A DNA stretch of 64,000 bases from a virus. Numbering within the stretch: position 1 is the first letter of the stretch; every line of letters starts with the position of its first letter. Below the pieces are notes generated by a model. That model did no database searches, had not been told where the DNA came from, and saw only the letters and a program-made list of their open reading frames with translations. Location of the stretch: IMG/VR virus record IMGVR_UViG_3300047319_000334, positions 1 through 64,000 of that record. One strand, written 5' to 3'. A program made the position numbers and the translations under genes. This document shows positions 51,352 through 59,203 of this stretch, piece by piece.

Positions 51352-51608
51352 TTCCAGTCGTAATTTCAGTAGTAATCCTATTTAATTTAACTATGACGAC
51401 AGGCTTGCGGCTGTAAACACGCTTAACAAGTGGTGGTCTGTACGTGGAGTGAATGCCTAGGAGACGTCCTAGACAGGTCTGGTATGCGAGGTCATAGGAC
51501 TAGCTTCGCTCGCCGGTTCGAATCCGGCCACTCTGCATCTGTTGTATCCCGTCCGAGGCACTGCTGCGCGCTTCGGACGCACCCCTCTATTCTCGCCATC
51601 GGCGACGA
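51352..51608. other. Gene-free gap at end of late operon
   Basis: 257 bases without a gene. It holds the tRNA-like sequence at 51445-51536 and otherwise nothing recognised. Confidence 0.4.
51445..51536 (+). other. tRNA-like sequence (degenerate class II-like) or att-like tRNA fragment
   Basis: Acceptor halves TGGAGTG (51445-51451) and CACTCTG (51529-51535) pair with two wobbles. A perfect T-arm GCCGGTTCGAATCCGGC (51512-51528) follows a short variable-arm-like hairpin (AGC-TTC-GCT). The D and anticodon arms cannot be folded normally: GTCCTAGAC/GTCATAGGAC forms one long stem instead. A working tRNA is doubtful. It could be a decayed tRNA or a tRNA-derived attachment sequence. Confidence 0.4.
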
Positions 51609-51860
51609 TCAATCCACCGTTACCCGAACATAAACCGTCGTCCCGCTCGCTTCGACATTGAAGTGAACGTAATAGCCGTTGTCGTCCATCGGCCCATGGC
51701 TCACATCGATGTTGTAGACGTCGAAATGGCCGCGTCGAATTTCGTTCGTTATCTTGTTGGATGCGTGCCTAACTGCGCCGTCATCGAACTCAGGAAACTC
51801 TTCGCGAACACGCGATTGAATCGCCGCGAAGTGGTCTCGCTCCAGAATTAACATACCCAT
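51609..51860 (-). CDS. Small protein of SOS-boxed cluster
   Basis: 83 residues (second ATG at 51854). LERDHFAAIQSRVREEFPEFDDGAVRHASNKITNEIRRGHFDV, then beta strands. No recognised family; last gene of the minus-strand accessory cluster. Confidence 0.6.
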   Translation of the reverse strand: MGMLILERDHFAAIQSRVREEFPEFDDGAVRHASNKITNEIRRGHFDVYNIDVSHGPMDDNGYYVHFNVEASGTTVYVRVTVD

Positions 51861-51862
51861 CC

Positions 51863-52105
51863 CTAGCCCAGCCTAGCTGGCGCGTCTTTAGCCGAATCCG
51901 GCACCTCTCCGAATCCCGATTCATCGTAGCACCGCCGAGCCGCCTCAAGCTCGGTATCGCCCGTCCAATACTGGCCGTCGCTGGACCTCATCCCGCCCGC
52001 CGTCCGCTGCCCGATGCACGCGATATATCGCCTGCCGAGTTCCGAATCCTCGATGTAGGCGGTCACGATACCAAACTGGTTCAAGTCATCTAGCGTCATG
52101 TTCAC
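51863..52105 (-). CDS. Small protein of SOS-boxed cluster
   Basis: 80 residues, MNMTLDDLNQFGIVTAYIED...; the ATG lies in an ATGA overlap with 52102-52404. Unknown function. Confidence 0.6.
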   Translation of the reverse strand: MNMTLDDLNQFGIVTAYIEDSELGRRYIACIGQRTAGGMRSSDGQYWTGDTELEAARRCYDESGFGEVPDSAKDAPARLG

Positions 52106-52404
52106 CTCCGTTCGTTCTTCCGCCGTTCCTCTATCCTGCGCACGCTCTCATCAATGCGCCGCTGCTGCCGCGGTGTCGGCAGATCGCGGAGGCACGGTTC
52201 AGTATCTAGCTCGCGCACGAAACAATCCCACACCACCTGAGCAACAGGCGCACACCCGGCGCACATCTGCCGGATCTGATCGGCCCGACGCACAATCCCG
52301 TGCAGCCTTCGTATCTCGCGAAGAAGTTGCAGGACTTCGGGAGCCGGATTTCGATCGTAGATTTCCGCAAGTTGGGCGGCGGTTAGGGGTGTGCGGTCAG
52401 GCAT
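52102..52404 (-). CDS. SOS-controlled small helical protein
   Basis: 100 residues, MPDRTPLTAAQLAEIYDRNP..., Arg/Glu-rich helices and three Cys. The LexA box ends 8 bases before the ATG, leaving no ribosome-binding site between, so the transcript leader must be very short. Confidence 0.6.
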   Translation of the reverse strand: MPDRTPLTAAQLAEIYDRNPAPEVLQLLREIRRLHGIVRRADQIRQMCAGCAPVAQVVWDCFVRELDTEPCLRDLPTPRQQRRIDESVRRIEERRKNERR

Positions 52405-52412
52405 GGCTAGTA

Positions 52413-52428
52413 CTGTATGAATGTACAG
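52413..52428. promoter_or_regulatory. LexA (SOS) box, divergent
   Basis: CTGTATGAATGTACAG fits CTGT-N8-ACAG. It lies 8 bases before the minus-strand ATG (52404) and 64 bases before the SRAP gene. A minus-strand -10 TATACT lies just upstream of the box. Confidence 0.75.
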
Positions 52429-52491
52429 TAGTATAGCCAGGATTCGGCTGAGCGCATCTGGCACTATCATGGAACATCCGCGGAGGTTTCC

Positions 52492-53157
52492 ATGTGCACT
52501 AACTACCGACCACTTGAGGCCGATCTGTTTGAGGCGTTCACCGATTTCCCTGTTCCGCGGTTCGACTATCCGCCGGAGACCTACAAGGATTATGTCGCTC
52601 CGATTTTGAGGCGAGTAGACGGCGCGTCATCCACCGACCCCGACACGTTCGGCCTTGTGCCGTACAAGCACATTCCCGCTCACGTAAAGAAGTTCGACAC
52701 GATGAACGCGCGGGCGGAGACGATCGGCGAGCGTCGCAGCTTCAGCGGTGCGTGGAAGAAGTTGCAACTGTGCCTGATCCCCTGCGCGAACTTCTACGAG
52801 CCGAACTGGGAGACGGGTAAAGCCGTGAGATGGCAGATTGGAATGCCTGACCGCAAGCCGTTCGCGATTGCCGGCCTATGGCGCTCATGGGAAGAGCCTG
52901 AAGGCGTAGCGCTGTCATTCACCATGTTGACCGTCAACGCAGACGAGCACCCATTGATGCGCCGGTTTCACCGACCTGGTGCTGAGAAGCGATCTGTCGT
53001 AATCCTGCGGCCAGAGGAATATCACGATTGGTTCGGCGCGCGATCGACCGACGAGGCGCGGTCGTTCCTCAATCTATTTCCGGCTGAGGAGATGGCTGCT
53101 GAGCCGAAGCCGTTGCCTCCGCGGAAGCCTCAGGCGGAAGCTGATCTGTTCGAGTGA
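52492..53157 (+). CDS. SRAP (YedK/HMCES-like) abasic-site shielding protein
   Basis: 221 residues. The catalytic Cys2 (MCTNYRP), NAR-E motif (MNARAET, about 71-77), FYE (101-103) and NADEHPLMRRFH (149-160) are present. SRAP proteins crosslink to abasic sites in single-stranded DNA. An SOS box upstream fits. The phage version probably protects replication intermediates. Confidence 0.88.
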   Translation: MCTNYRPLEADLFEAFTDFPVPRFDYPPETYKDYVAPILRRVDGASSTDPDTFGLVPYKHIPAHVKKFDTMNARAETIGERRSFSGAWKKLQLCLIPCANFYEPNWETGKAVRWQIGMPDRKPFAIAGLWRSWEEPEGVALSFTMLTVNADEHPLMRRFHRPGAEKRSVVILRPEEYHDWFGARSTDEARSFLNLFPAEEMAAEPKPLPPRKPQAEADLFE

Positions 53158-53339
53158 GTAGGCTCGTCATCGGCGCCGATGCAGCGTAGCCAATGAACGC
53201 ATCCGCGCTCTGGCATCGCTTGCACATATCGTCGGCCGCCTAGCACGCATAACGCGTGTGCTGCTCCCGCGATTTCGCCGCCCCAATGCTCGCAGAGACG
53301 GCAGGGGCGATCGCATGAGTAGTCGGTGAAGAGGCCCAT
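53130..53339 (-). CDS. SOS-controlled Cys-rich small protein
   Basis: 69 residues from ATG 53339. Six Cys (YSCDRPCRLCEHW..., ALCVLGG, GCVHWLRCIG) suggest a zinc or Fe-S site. The LexA box begins 8 bases upstream of the start. Its 3' end overlaps the SRAP gene by 28 bases, tail to tail. Confidence 0.6.
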   Translation of the reverse strand: MGLFTDYSCDRPCRLCEHWGGEIAGAAHALCVLGGRRYVQAMPERGCVHWLRCIGADDEPTHSNRSASA

Positions 53340-53347
53340 GGCGTGCA

Positions 53348-53363
53348 CTGTATATATGAACAG
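53348..53363 (-). promoter_or_regulatory. LexA (SOS) box
   Basis: CTGTATATATGAACAG, an excellent CTGT-N8-ACAG site, with the same 8-base distance to the minus-strand ATG as the box at 52413. Confidence 0.75.
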
Positions 53364-53389
53364 TACATTCTCGCACTTTGGCAGTCGCC

Positions 53390-53664
53390 AGCGTAGCTTT
53401 ATATTGGCGTAGCTTTTGGCGTAGGTTTTAAATCCGAGCCATGTCAGGAGCGGCAGTGACGTTGTTCTGCGAGCATTAACGTATTCTTTTCGTGATCCGT
53501 CGAAAAGCCTTGCCCAGCATGGCTCCCTTGCCGTCATACCCTTTACTGGCGGGCGGCTCACCGCCATGCAGAAAAATTCTTTGAGGCATCAACAGACATC
53601 GACGGATTGCAAAAGTTTGAGTCTTGGCGTAGCTTTGCGCTTCCGAAATCAAAAAAGCTACGCC
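53390..53664. repeat. 11-bp repeats around the integrase promoter
   Basis: The motif GGCGTAGCTTT occurs at 53390-53400 (first base differs), 53406-53416, 53418-53428 (one change) and 53626-53636. An inverted copy AAAGCTACGCC at 53654-53664 ends one base before the integrase ATG. Arm-type integrase/excisionase sites of attP, or an operator for integrase autoregulation. Confidence 0.6.
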
Positions 53665-53665
53665 G

Positions 53666-54943
53666 ATGAAATTCTCCGCGAAAGCCGCCAAGGAGCTAGC
53701 GCCAGGGGCGCACATCATTCTCCCTGATTTTCCCGGCTTACGGATCGAGGCATCCACCAGTCGGAGAAGCTGGATATACAGATTCAAATCCCCAGTGGAT
53801 AGCCGGATGCGCCAGCTAAAACTTGGTGAGTGGCCGGCCATGTCGTATAGCGCCGCGATCTCGGCATGGGAGGATGTGCGCTCAAGACGAGATGCCGGCG
53901 AAGACCCGGTGCTCTCGAAAAAATCAGCCAAGACGGTGAGCAAAAAATCGTCGGTGGAATCATACACGGTGCGGCAATTGTGCGAGGACTTCATCGCCGG
54001 TCACATTGAGCGCCACAGAACGGCTCTCGGTGCCCGTCAGACTAGAACAAGGATGCTCGCGAAAATTGCTCCGATTGCTGACCTGTCGGCCGCCAGCATC
54101 ACGCGCGGGCAGGCATTCGCCCTCCTAGAGGGAGAGAGCGGATCACCAAGAAACGCAGCGATCCTCCGAGCCGAACTCGGAGCAGCCTGGGATCACGCGC
54201 TCGACGCAGACAGAATCCCCGACAACACGCCGAACTGGTGGCGCCAAGTGATGCGCGGCAAGCTCAGAAGCGCTGGGCGCAGCATTGACGGGGAAAAGCA
54301 ACTGATCAAGCGCGTGCTGACGGCCGACGAACTGAAAGTGTTGATTCCGTGGCTGCCAACATATCCTTCGACGACTTCCGATGTGCTTACGCTCTACCTA
54401 TGGACGTGTCTGCGCGGAGGCGAGTTGGTCATGATGGAGGGGCGCGAAGTGTCGGAGGAGCAGGACGGACTGTGGTGGACGATTCCCAAGGCGAAAACGA
54501 AAAACAAAAACCGCAAGGAGGCAACCGATCACCGCGTCCCGCTCGTGGGTCGCGCAGAAAAGATCGTGCGTGACAGGATCGAGGAGTTCGGCGACTCCTG
54601 GCTATTCCCGACCAATACGAATAGCCACATCCCGCAACGGAGTATCAATAAGATTGTGTGGGCCCATCATTCCTATTCCCAAAAGCCGAATGCGATTCCG
54701 CGCGCTGTCTGCCCGGTTGGACGTTGGGCGCCGCACGACCTACGCAGAACTTCCAGAACGCTTTTGGCGGCACTTGGGTGCCCCCGCGAGGTAGCCGAAT
54801 CGCTCTTGGGGCACATCCTGCCGGGCGTGGAAGGGATATACAACAGACACAAGTACGATGCCGAAAAGCGCGAATGGCTTATGCGGCTTTCTGACCGACT
54901 TGAGACACTAGCCCGAGCGAAGGACCAGGCGGAAGAAGATTAG
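53666..54943 (+). CDS. int: Tyrosine recombinase integrase
   Basis: 425 residues. The N-terminal part is DUF4102/arm-binding-like (LRIEASTSRRSWIYRFKSPVDSRMRQLKLGEW). A core-binding region lies at about 100-200. The catalytic domain has Arg250 (TCLRGGE), His357-x-x-Arg360 (APHDLRR), His383 (LLGH) and Tyr392 (GIYNRH). It inserts and excises the phage at att. Its 3' end overlaps the convergent excisionase-like gene. Confidence 0.92.
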   Translation: MKFSAKAAKELAPGAHIILPDFPGLRIEASTSRRSWIYRFKSPVDSRMRQLKLGEWPAMSYSAAISAWEDVRSRRDAGEDPVLSKKSAKTVSKKSSVESYTVRQLCEDFIAGHIERHRTALGARQTRTRMLAKIAPIADLSAASITRGQAFALLEGESGSPRNAAILRAELGAAWDHALDADRIPDNTPNWWRQVMRGKLRSAGRSIDGEKQLIKRVLTADELKVLIPWLPTYPSTTSDVLTLYLWTCLRGGELVMMEGREVSEEQDGLWWTIPKAKTKNKNRKEATDHRVPLVGRAEKIVRDRIEEFGDSWLFPTNTNSHIPQRSINKIVWAHHSYSQKPNAIPRAVCPVGRWAPHDLRRTSRTLLAALGCPREVAESLLGHILPGVEGIYNRHKYDAEKREWLMRLSDRLETLARAKDQAEED

Positions 54944-55118
54944 ACTTCGGGCGAGCCTCAGCCCAAGCCTCCACTTCACGAACCAACCAAGCCACTCGGC
55001 GTCCCGATAACATACGGGGCTCCGGGAATTGCTTTTCGCGGACCAGTTTCTTGACGTTCGATTCGGACAAAGACACTGCCTCGGCGACGCCTCTTAAATC
55101 CAGATAAATCGGTTTCAC
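54879..55118 (-). CDS. AlpA/excisionase-like HTH protein
   Basis: 79 residues from GTG 55118, chosen because GGAGG lies seven bases upstream. LDLRGVAEAVSLSESNVKKLVREKQFPEPRMLSGRRVAWLVREVEAWAEAR is the AlpA/MerR-like winged helix of excisionases. Convergent with int, last gene of the left operon. Confidence 0.8.
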   Translation of the reverse strand: MKPIYLDLRGVAEAVSLSESNVKKLVREKQFPEPRMLSGRRVAWLVREVEAWAEARPKSNLLPPGPSLGLVSQVGQKAA

Positions 55119-55151
55119 TCGATACCTCCAAACCAAACCCGCCTAGTGGCT

Positions 55152-55349
55152 TCAATTACCCGTTGTGCTGCCGCTTCCATACCGCTTAACGTCCTCATAA
55201 GATCGCCACATGGCGATCGCCTCTGTAATGTGTTGTTCGGCGAATCCCCTTTGTACCAGGATTCGTTTCAGGGTTGATAGGCAACGGATATTCTGGTCGC
55301 GTGCAATGGCGATGGCCGCGCGCAAAGCGTCGAAGCTTTGGTCGGTCAT
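55152..55349 (-). CDS. Small early protein
   Basis: 65 residues, MTDQSFDALRAAIAIARDQN..., helical with HITEAIAMW. ATGA overlap upstream. Unknown. Confidence 0.6.
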   Translation of the reverse strand: MTDQSFDALRAAIAIARDQNIRCLSTLKRILVQRGFAEQHITEAIAMWRSYEDVKRYGSGSTTGN

Positions 55350-55480
55350 GCCTTCACCTCTTCCTCAATAGCCTCAAGCGCTTCGAGTGCCCAGCGTAGC
55401 GCCGCCTCAGTCCGCGGGCGGTCCTCGTTGTTAGCGATGCTCCATTGGAGTTCGTCTTTCAGTTGCTGAAGGTCAGTCAT
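55346..55480 (-). CDS. Small acidic helical protein
   Basis: 44 residues, MTDLQQLKDELQWSIANNED..., ending EALEAIEEEVKA. Four-base overlaps at both ends. Confidence 0.6.
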   Translation of the reverse strand: MTDLQQLKDELQWSIANNEDRPRTEAALRWALEALEAIEEEVKA

Positions 55481-55983
55481 GCTTGGCTCTTGACTAGATT
55501 CGATTCGACCCACTGCCGCATACGCTTCCAGCGTTGCGGTCCCAGCACCTCGGCGGGAATGGCTACGCGTACGGTGCCGACGTGTTTCTCCCAATGCGGG
55601 TATTGAGGGCGGATAGGCCCGCACAAAACGAATTCGACCCACTCGTAGTCGGAGAGGCCTTCGTCGTTTTCGTAGACGATCTCGCGGACCATGGCGGGTG
55701 CGATATTGAAGGCCTTCGCAACTGCCTCCCAGTCTTCCGGGTCGATGGGATTCATGTCGATTCCGCGTGCCTGGCCAAGGACTCCAAGCGTACAGAACTC
55801 GCCATCCTCCGTCACAAGCGACTCAGCCGCGAGCACCTTTTCAGGCATTGCGTCCATGGCTGCCGCCAATTCTTTGAGGGCCGCTTGGCCGCGCTTGCCG
55901 CGAATCGCCGTCATCACCGCCCCGCGCCAGAGTCCACCCGTACCGTCTTCGTCGTAATCATCGCTATAGCCGCTTCTGCTCAT
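55477..55983 (-). CDS. Early protein, unknown
   Basis: 168 residues from ATG 55983 (GGGAGGGG upstream). The acidic N-terminus (SDDYDEDGTG) is followed by ALKELAAAMDAMPEKVLAAESLVTEDGEFCTLGVLGQARG, a motif recurrent in unrelated phages' early genes. Function unknown. Confidence 0.65.
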   Translation of the reverse strand: MSRSGYSDDYDEDGTGGLWRGAVMTAIRGKRGQAALKELAAAMDAMPEKVLAAESLVTEDGEFCTLGVLGQARGIDMNPIDPEDWEAVAKAFNIAPAMVREIVYENDEGLSDYEWVEFVLCGPIRPQYPHWEKHVGTVRVAIPAEVLGPQRWKRMRQWVESNLVKSQA

Positions 55984-56087
55984 CGCCCCTCCCTGCCACA
56001 AAGAATTCGCACCATCAAAGCGCACCGAACCGGTTGATTCGGAAACCGCACGAATAGCCAGTCGATCATGCGTTGGGTTTCAGTCAT
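55980..56087 (-). CDS. 35-residue micro-protein
   Basis: MTETQRMIDWLFVRFPNQPV...; TGATG overlap with the previous stop and ATGA overlap with the next start make it likely to be translated. Confidence 0.5.
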   Translation of the reverse strand: MTETQRMIDWLFVRFPNQPVRCALMVRILCGREGR

Positions 56088-56290
56088 CACGCCCCCCTGC
56101 CCACAACCGGCTCACGCACAACCCGCATGCCGACCGGCAGCGCAAGTGCCACCGGGCCACCCAACAGGTCCGCTGCCATCTGCGTGAATTTCCCACAAAG
56201 GTCTTGCACCTGATACATGGTCGGTTGCTTCGCCAGAGAGAACGCGCGGTGAGAGTCTTCGTAGGCGCGGCGACTGTCGATTCGGTTCAT
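56087..56290 (-). CDS. Small early protein
   Basis: 67 residues from ATG 56290 (MNRIDSRRAYEDSHRAFSLA...), helix then Gly/Val-rich C-terminus. ATGA overlap upstream. Confidence 0.55.
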   Translation of the reverse strand: MNRIDSRRAYEDSHRAFSLAKQPTMYQVQDLCGKFTQMAADLLGGPVALALPVGMRVVREPVVGRGA

Positions 56291-56460
56291 GCGGGGACTC
56301 CCTCCCATGCGTACGCCTCGTTGTCGACAAGCCACTGGATGGCCTGCAAGTCAAGGGGCGTAGGCTCGTAGCCGGGTCGCGCTTTGATTCGTCCGTTGCT
56401 CCAGCGGAAAGATCCCTTGATCCACTCGATGGCGGATTCACTGTCCCATGTCTTGGCCAT
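56287..56460 (-). CDS. 57-residue early protein
   Basis: MAKTWDSESAIEWIKGSFRW...; Trp-rich, ends EAYAWEGVPA. It overlaps both neighbours (TAATG and ATGA), the main evidence that it is real. Confidence 0.55.
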   Translation of the reverse strand: MAKTWDSESAIEWIKGSFRWSNGRIKARPGYEPTPLDLQAIQWLVDNEAYAWEGVPA

Positions 56461-56804
56461 TAGTTTGCCTCAAACAAATCGATGGTCTTGGTGTCGCGCT
56501 CGGGCTCCGTCTCGCCACCGGCAGCTCCAAGCCCAGCGTATTCCGCGTAATCCGGCCAGTACTGCGCCAAACTAGCAGCATGACTGTGCGGACCGCTGTC
56601 CCACTTAACGACAACCGCCGCGATAGTCGGCCAATGATCCGGGTTACGCCCTTCTGCGACAGACGTCGCACGCTGCTTCGCGAGGTATTCGCCCCAGTAG
56701 GCGTTGAACGCCGCCGCGGCCCTGTCGGCCTCGTCCTTAGACGGAGCCGCGACAACATCATCCGGGCCTTGGATATGAAGCATCCAGAGTTTGGTGTCGG
56801 TCAT
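56460..56804 (-). CDS. Early protein, unknown
   Basis: 114 residues. MTDTKLWMLHIQGPDDVVAAPSKDEADRAAAAFNAYW resembles short phage proteins of unknown function; the C-terminus is acidic. Confidence 0.6.
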   Translation of the reverse strand: MTDTKLWMLHIQGPDDVVAAPSKDEADRAAAAFNAYWGEYLAKQRATSVAEGRNPDHWPTIAAVVVKWDSGPHSHAASLAQYWPDYAEYAGLGAAGGETEPERDTKTIDLFEAN

Positions 56805-57103
56805 GCCTTCTCCTTGGCAATCTCGCCGTCGATCTGATCGTCCAGGAATTCGCCGGTCGGACCTTCGTCTTTGAGCAGCGTAATGGTCGTCACCGTTTCA
56901 TCGGAGCAATCCACCATTACGGCGCGTCGGCGAAGCCACCGATAACGGCGCGCGTCGCCTTCGAGCCCCTTCGCATACACGCTAATGCCGCGCGCAGTCC
57001 AGCCGCCGTCAATAGCATCTTGTGGCAGGCCGTCGAGAATTTCGCAGGCCTTTTTGATGGCCGAGAGGTCGGCTTCATGCAGCCGCTTAATCAGGTCACT
57101 CAT
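56801..57103 (-). CDS. Early protein, unknown
   Basis: 100 residues, MSDLIKRLHEADLSAIKKAC..., with EGDARRYRWLRRRAV, a motif frequent in eclectic phage ORFs, and an acidic tail. Confidence 0.6.
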   Translation of the reverse strand: MSDLIKRLHEADLSAIKKACEILDGLPQDAIDGGWTARGISVYAKGLEGDARRYRWLRRRAVMVDCSDETVTTITLLKDEGPTGEFLDDQIDGEIAKEKA

Positions 57104-57372
57104 GCTTTGTCTCCCTTGGCAAGCGCGCGTATGTCATCGGCAGTCAGAACGCATGCGACATATCCGGATGCCGTTTCCTTCGAGTCTTTGAGCTTCGCTG
57201 CGTTGGCATTGCAGATAGTCCAGGCTTCCTCCAGCGCAGCGCGGCGGGATGCTTGCCAGCAGGCAAATCCAAATTCCGCAATCCATTGATCCCAATGATG
57301 GAAGTAGATCGGCCCTCTGAAATCCTTCTTCCACGCTTGATAAGCGGCCCATTCCTTTTCGCGTTCAGTCAT
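57100..57372 (-). CDS. Early protein, unknown
   Basis: 90 residues. WDQWIAEFGFACWQASRRAALEEA is a widespread motif of small phage early proteins of unknown role. Confidence 0.6.
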   Translation of the reverse strand: MTEREKEWAAYQAWKKDFRGPIYFHHWDQWIAEFGFACWQASRRAALEEAWTICNANAAKLKDSKETASGYVACVLTADDIRALAKGDKA

Positions 57373-58012
57373 GGTCGGCTCCGCTTGCCGGACGCGCGGT
57401 GGTCAGAAGGGCTCGGAGTGCCCATTCCGCCTTGCCGGGCGCCGCGAGTGTGTAGCCTGGTCTGTCGTCGGGCAATTCCTCTAAGGCATCAAGCGCATCA
57501 GACATCTCGTCGAACTCTGGTCCGCCGATGGCATGAAAGCGGCCATCATCGCCAGTGCATTCTTCGCTGTTGTCGAGCGCGTGGTACGTGGTGCGCGCGA
57601 GGTTGATCAGCATCGTAATGACGGCGCGCGCGTCATCGGTCATCGCCCGCGTCTGCTCCACAGGTTGCGCGACTGGTTGCGGGGATGCGGCGCGGACTAG
57701 CTCGCCATAGGCGTTCGCATAGCCCTGCATCTGATGCTCGGTGAAGTACGCGTGCCCGGCGATATGCGCGAATGACTCGGGGAAGGCCGGCAACGGTGGC
57801 CGCTCAAACGCTGCCCGCTCATCGTCCATCGACGCGGCAGGCTTGCTTGCAGATAGCAGGGCGCGGGCTTCGGTCGCGACTTTCTTGGCGTCGTCTTCGT
57901 GTCCATGCAGCGACAGCATGCCGACTGCGAGCTTCAGCGCCTCGAACAGCGGATTGGATTGGAGTTCATCGGTCAGCATCACGTCTCCGTCGATGGTTGT
58001 GGGGGCGGTCAC
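57365..58012 (-). CDS. Early protein with mosaic small-phage motifs
   Basis: 215 residues from GTG 58012 in GTGA overlap (ATG 57979 is an alternative). FEALKLAVGMLSLHGHEDDAKKVATEARALL, then Pro/Ala linkers, then a helical acidic part (EEELPDD). Looks like fused modules seen in other phage early proteins. Confidence 0.55.
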   Translation of the reverse strand: MTAPTTIDGDVMLTDELQSNPLFEALKLAVGMLSLHGHEDDAKKVATEARALLSASKPAASMDDERAAFERPPLPAFPESFAHIAGHAYFTEHQMQGYANAYGELVRAASPQPVAQPVEQTRAMTDDARAVITMLINLARTTYHALDNSEECTGDDGRFHAIGGPEFDEMSDALDALEELPDDRPGYTLAAPGKAEWALRALLTTARPASGADHD

Positions 58013-58257
58013 AGGTCATCCTCGTTGATTGAAGACGTATATTTCGGCGTGTAGCCGCCGCGCACGTAGTACGACTGACGACACAGCGCAGCCGGGCAGG
58101 CGACCTTGGTACGCTCCTCTTTCGGCGCGAGCCCCCAGAGATCGTCGCCGTCATCGCCAGGCGTGTACCGGTTGCCGCTCATCTCGTCATCGGTCATGGC
58201 GTGGCCGCAGTGCGGGCAAGTGGGCTCAGGGCGCTCGTAAGTGTTGATTTCGCTCAT
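58009..58257 (-). CDS. Zinc-ribbon protein
   Basis: 82 residues. CPHCGHAMTDDEM and CPAALCRQSYYVRGGY supply two Cys pairs of a zinc ribbon of the Lar/restriction-alleviation size. Acidic middle. Lar-type function is possible but unproven. Confidence 0.6.
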   Translation of the reverse strand: MSEINTYERPEPTCPHCGHAMTDDEMSGNRYTPGDDGDDLWGLAPKEERTKVACPAALCRQSYYVRGGYTPKYTSSINEDDL

Positions 58258-58709
58258 GCCTGATCCCCGGCAGATGAAGCAGGGGCAGCGACGAGTGCGC
58301 GCACCTCGCAGCGAGGGCCGTTTTCATAGCCAGCGTACCGGCCAGTAGAAAGCGTCGCGTCGTACAGATCTTTCGTGCAGTTCTCCCACTGGATCGGGAC
58401 GCCATCAATCCGGTCGTCAGCCCGTCGAACTTGCCACGCGACAGCCTCTGCCCGCTCGGCGGTGGGTGCGCTCAAAATACCCACCGACTTATCCACTGTT
58501 TCTGTGGATAACTTAGCGGTTGCCTCTGCCTGCTCGGCGGTGGGGGTGAGAGCCGCGAGCAGATCACGCGTCGCGATAATCAGGCTCGTAGAGGCGTCGA
58601 AATAGTCCGCGCCGGGGGTGTTCGCTGCGACACAACAGGAGTCGATGCGGCGTTGAACTGTCTCGGCCAACGCCCGAATTTGCCCTGCGTCTTTAGTGTT
58701 CTGTGTCAT
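58254..58709 (-). CDS. Early protein, unknown
   Basis: 151 residues from ATG 58709, in ATGA overlap with the methyltransferase. MTQNTKDAGQIRALAETVQR..., Ala/Thr-rich; WQVRRADDRIDGVPIQWENCTKDLYD near 100-125 is a common small phage motif. Confidence 0.6.
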   Translation of the reverse strand: MTQNTKDAGQIRALAETVQRRIDSCCVAANTPGADYFDASTSLIIATRDLLAALTPTAEQAEATAKLSTETVDKSVGILSAPTAERAEAVAWQVRRADDRIDGVPIQWENCTKDLYDATLSTGRYAGYENGPRCEVRALVAAPASSAGDQA

Positions 58710-59203
58710 ATCGTCCTCGATTGCTTCATGAATACGAGCCAATGCGTCATTCCGCTGCGGCCACTGACCTGGCCGAACAGAGGGCTCGCGGGCGTGAGCG
58801 CAAGCACTTCGTCGAGCTTGACCTGTGTCTCATTCCATTTGAAAACGAGAACGCCGTGGTCTTCCAGAACCCGGAAGCACTCGGCAAAGCCTTTGCGGAT
58901 GTCCTCGCGCCAGTCGGTGCCAAGCTTTCCGTACTTCGCTGCAAGCCAGCTACGCGGGCCCGCGCGCACGAGATGCGGCGGATCGAACGACACGAGCTTG
59001 AAAGACCCATCCGGGTACGGCAGCGCGCGGAAGTCCATCAACACGTCGGGCTCGATGAGCAGCGTCCGCGTTCCGTCTTCGCGGTGCGATCGGTCAGTCA
59101 CGGTGATCGTCTCGTGACGCTGATCGCCAAATACAACGTTCGGGTGCTGCCGGTCAAACCAGAACATTCGACTGCCGCAGCACGGGTCCAAAATCAACTT
59201 CAT
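58706..59203 (-). CDS. SAM-dependent methyltransferase
   Basis: 165 residues. MKLILDPCCGSRMFWFD is the SAM-binding motif and LVSFDPPHL the catalytic DPPH-type motif of small phage DNA/base methylases. It probably modifies phage DNA against restriction; target base unknown. Confidence 0.75.
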   Translation of the reverse strand: MKLILDPCCGSRMFWFDRQHPNVVFGDQRHETITVTDRSHREDGTRTLLIEPDVLMDFRALPYPDGSFKLVSFDPPHLVRAGPRSWLAAKYGKLGTDWREDIRKGFAECFRVLEDHGVLVFKWNETQVKLDEVLALTPASPLFGQVSGRSGMTHWLVFMKQSRTI

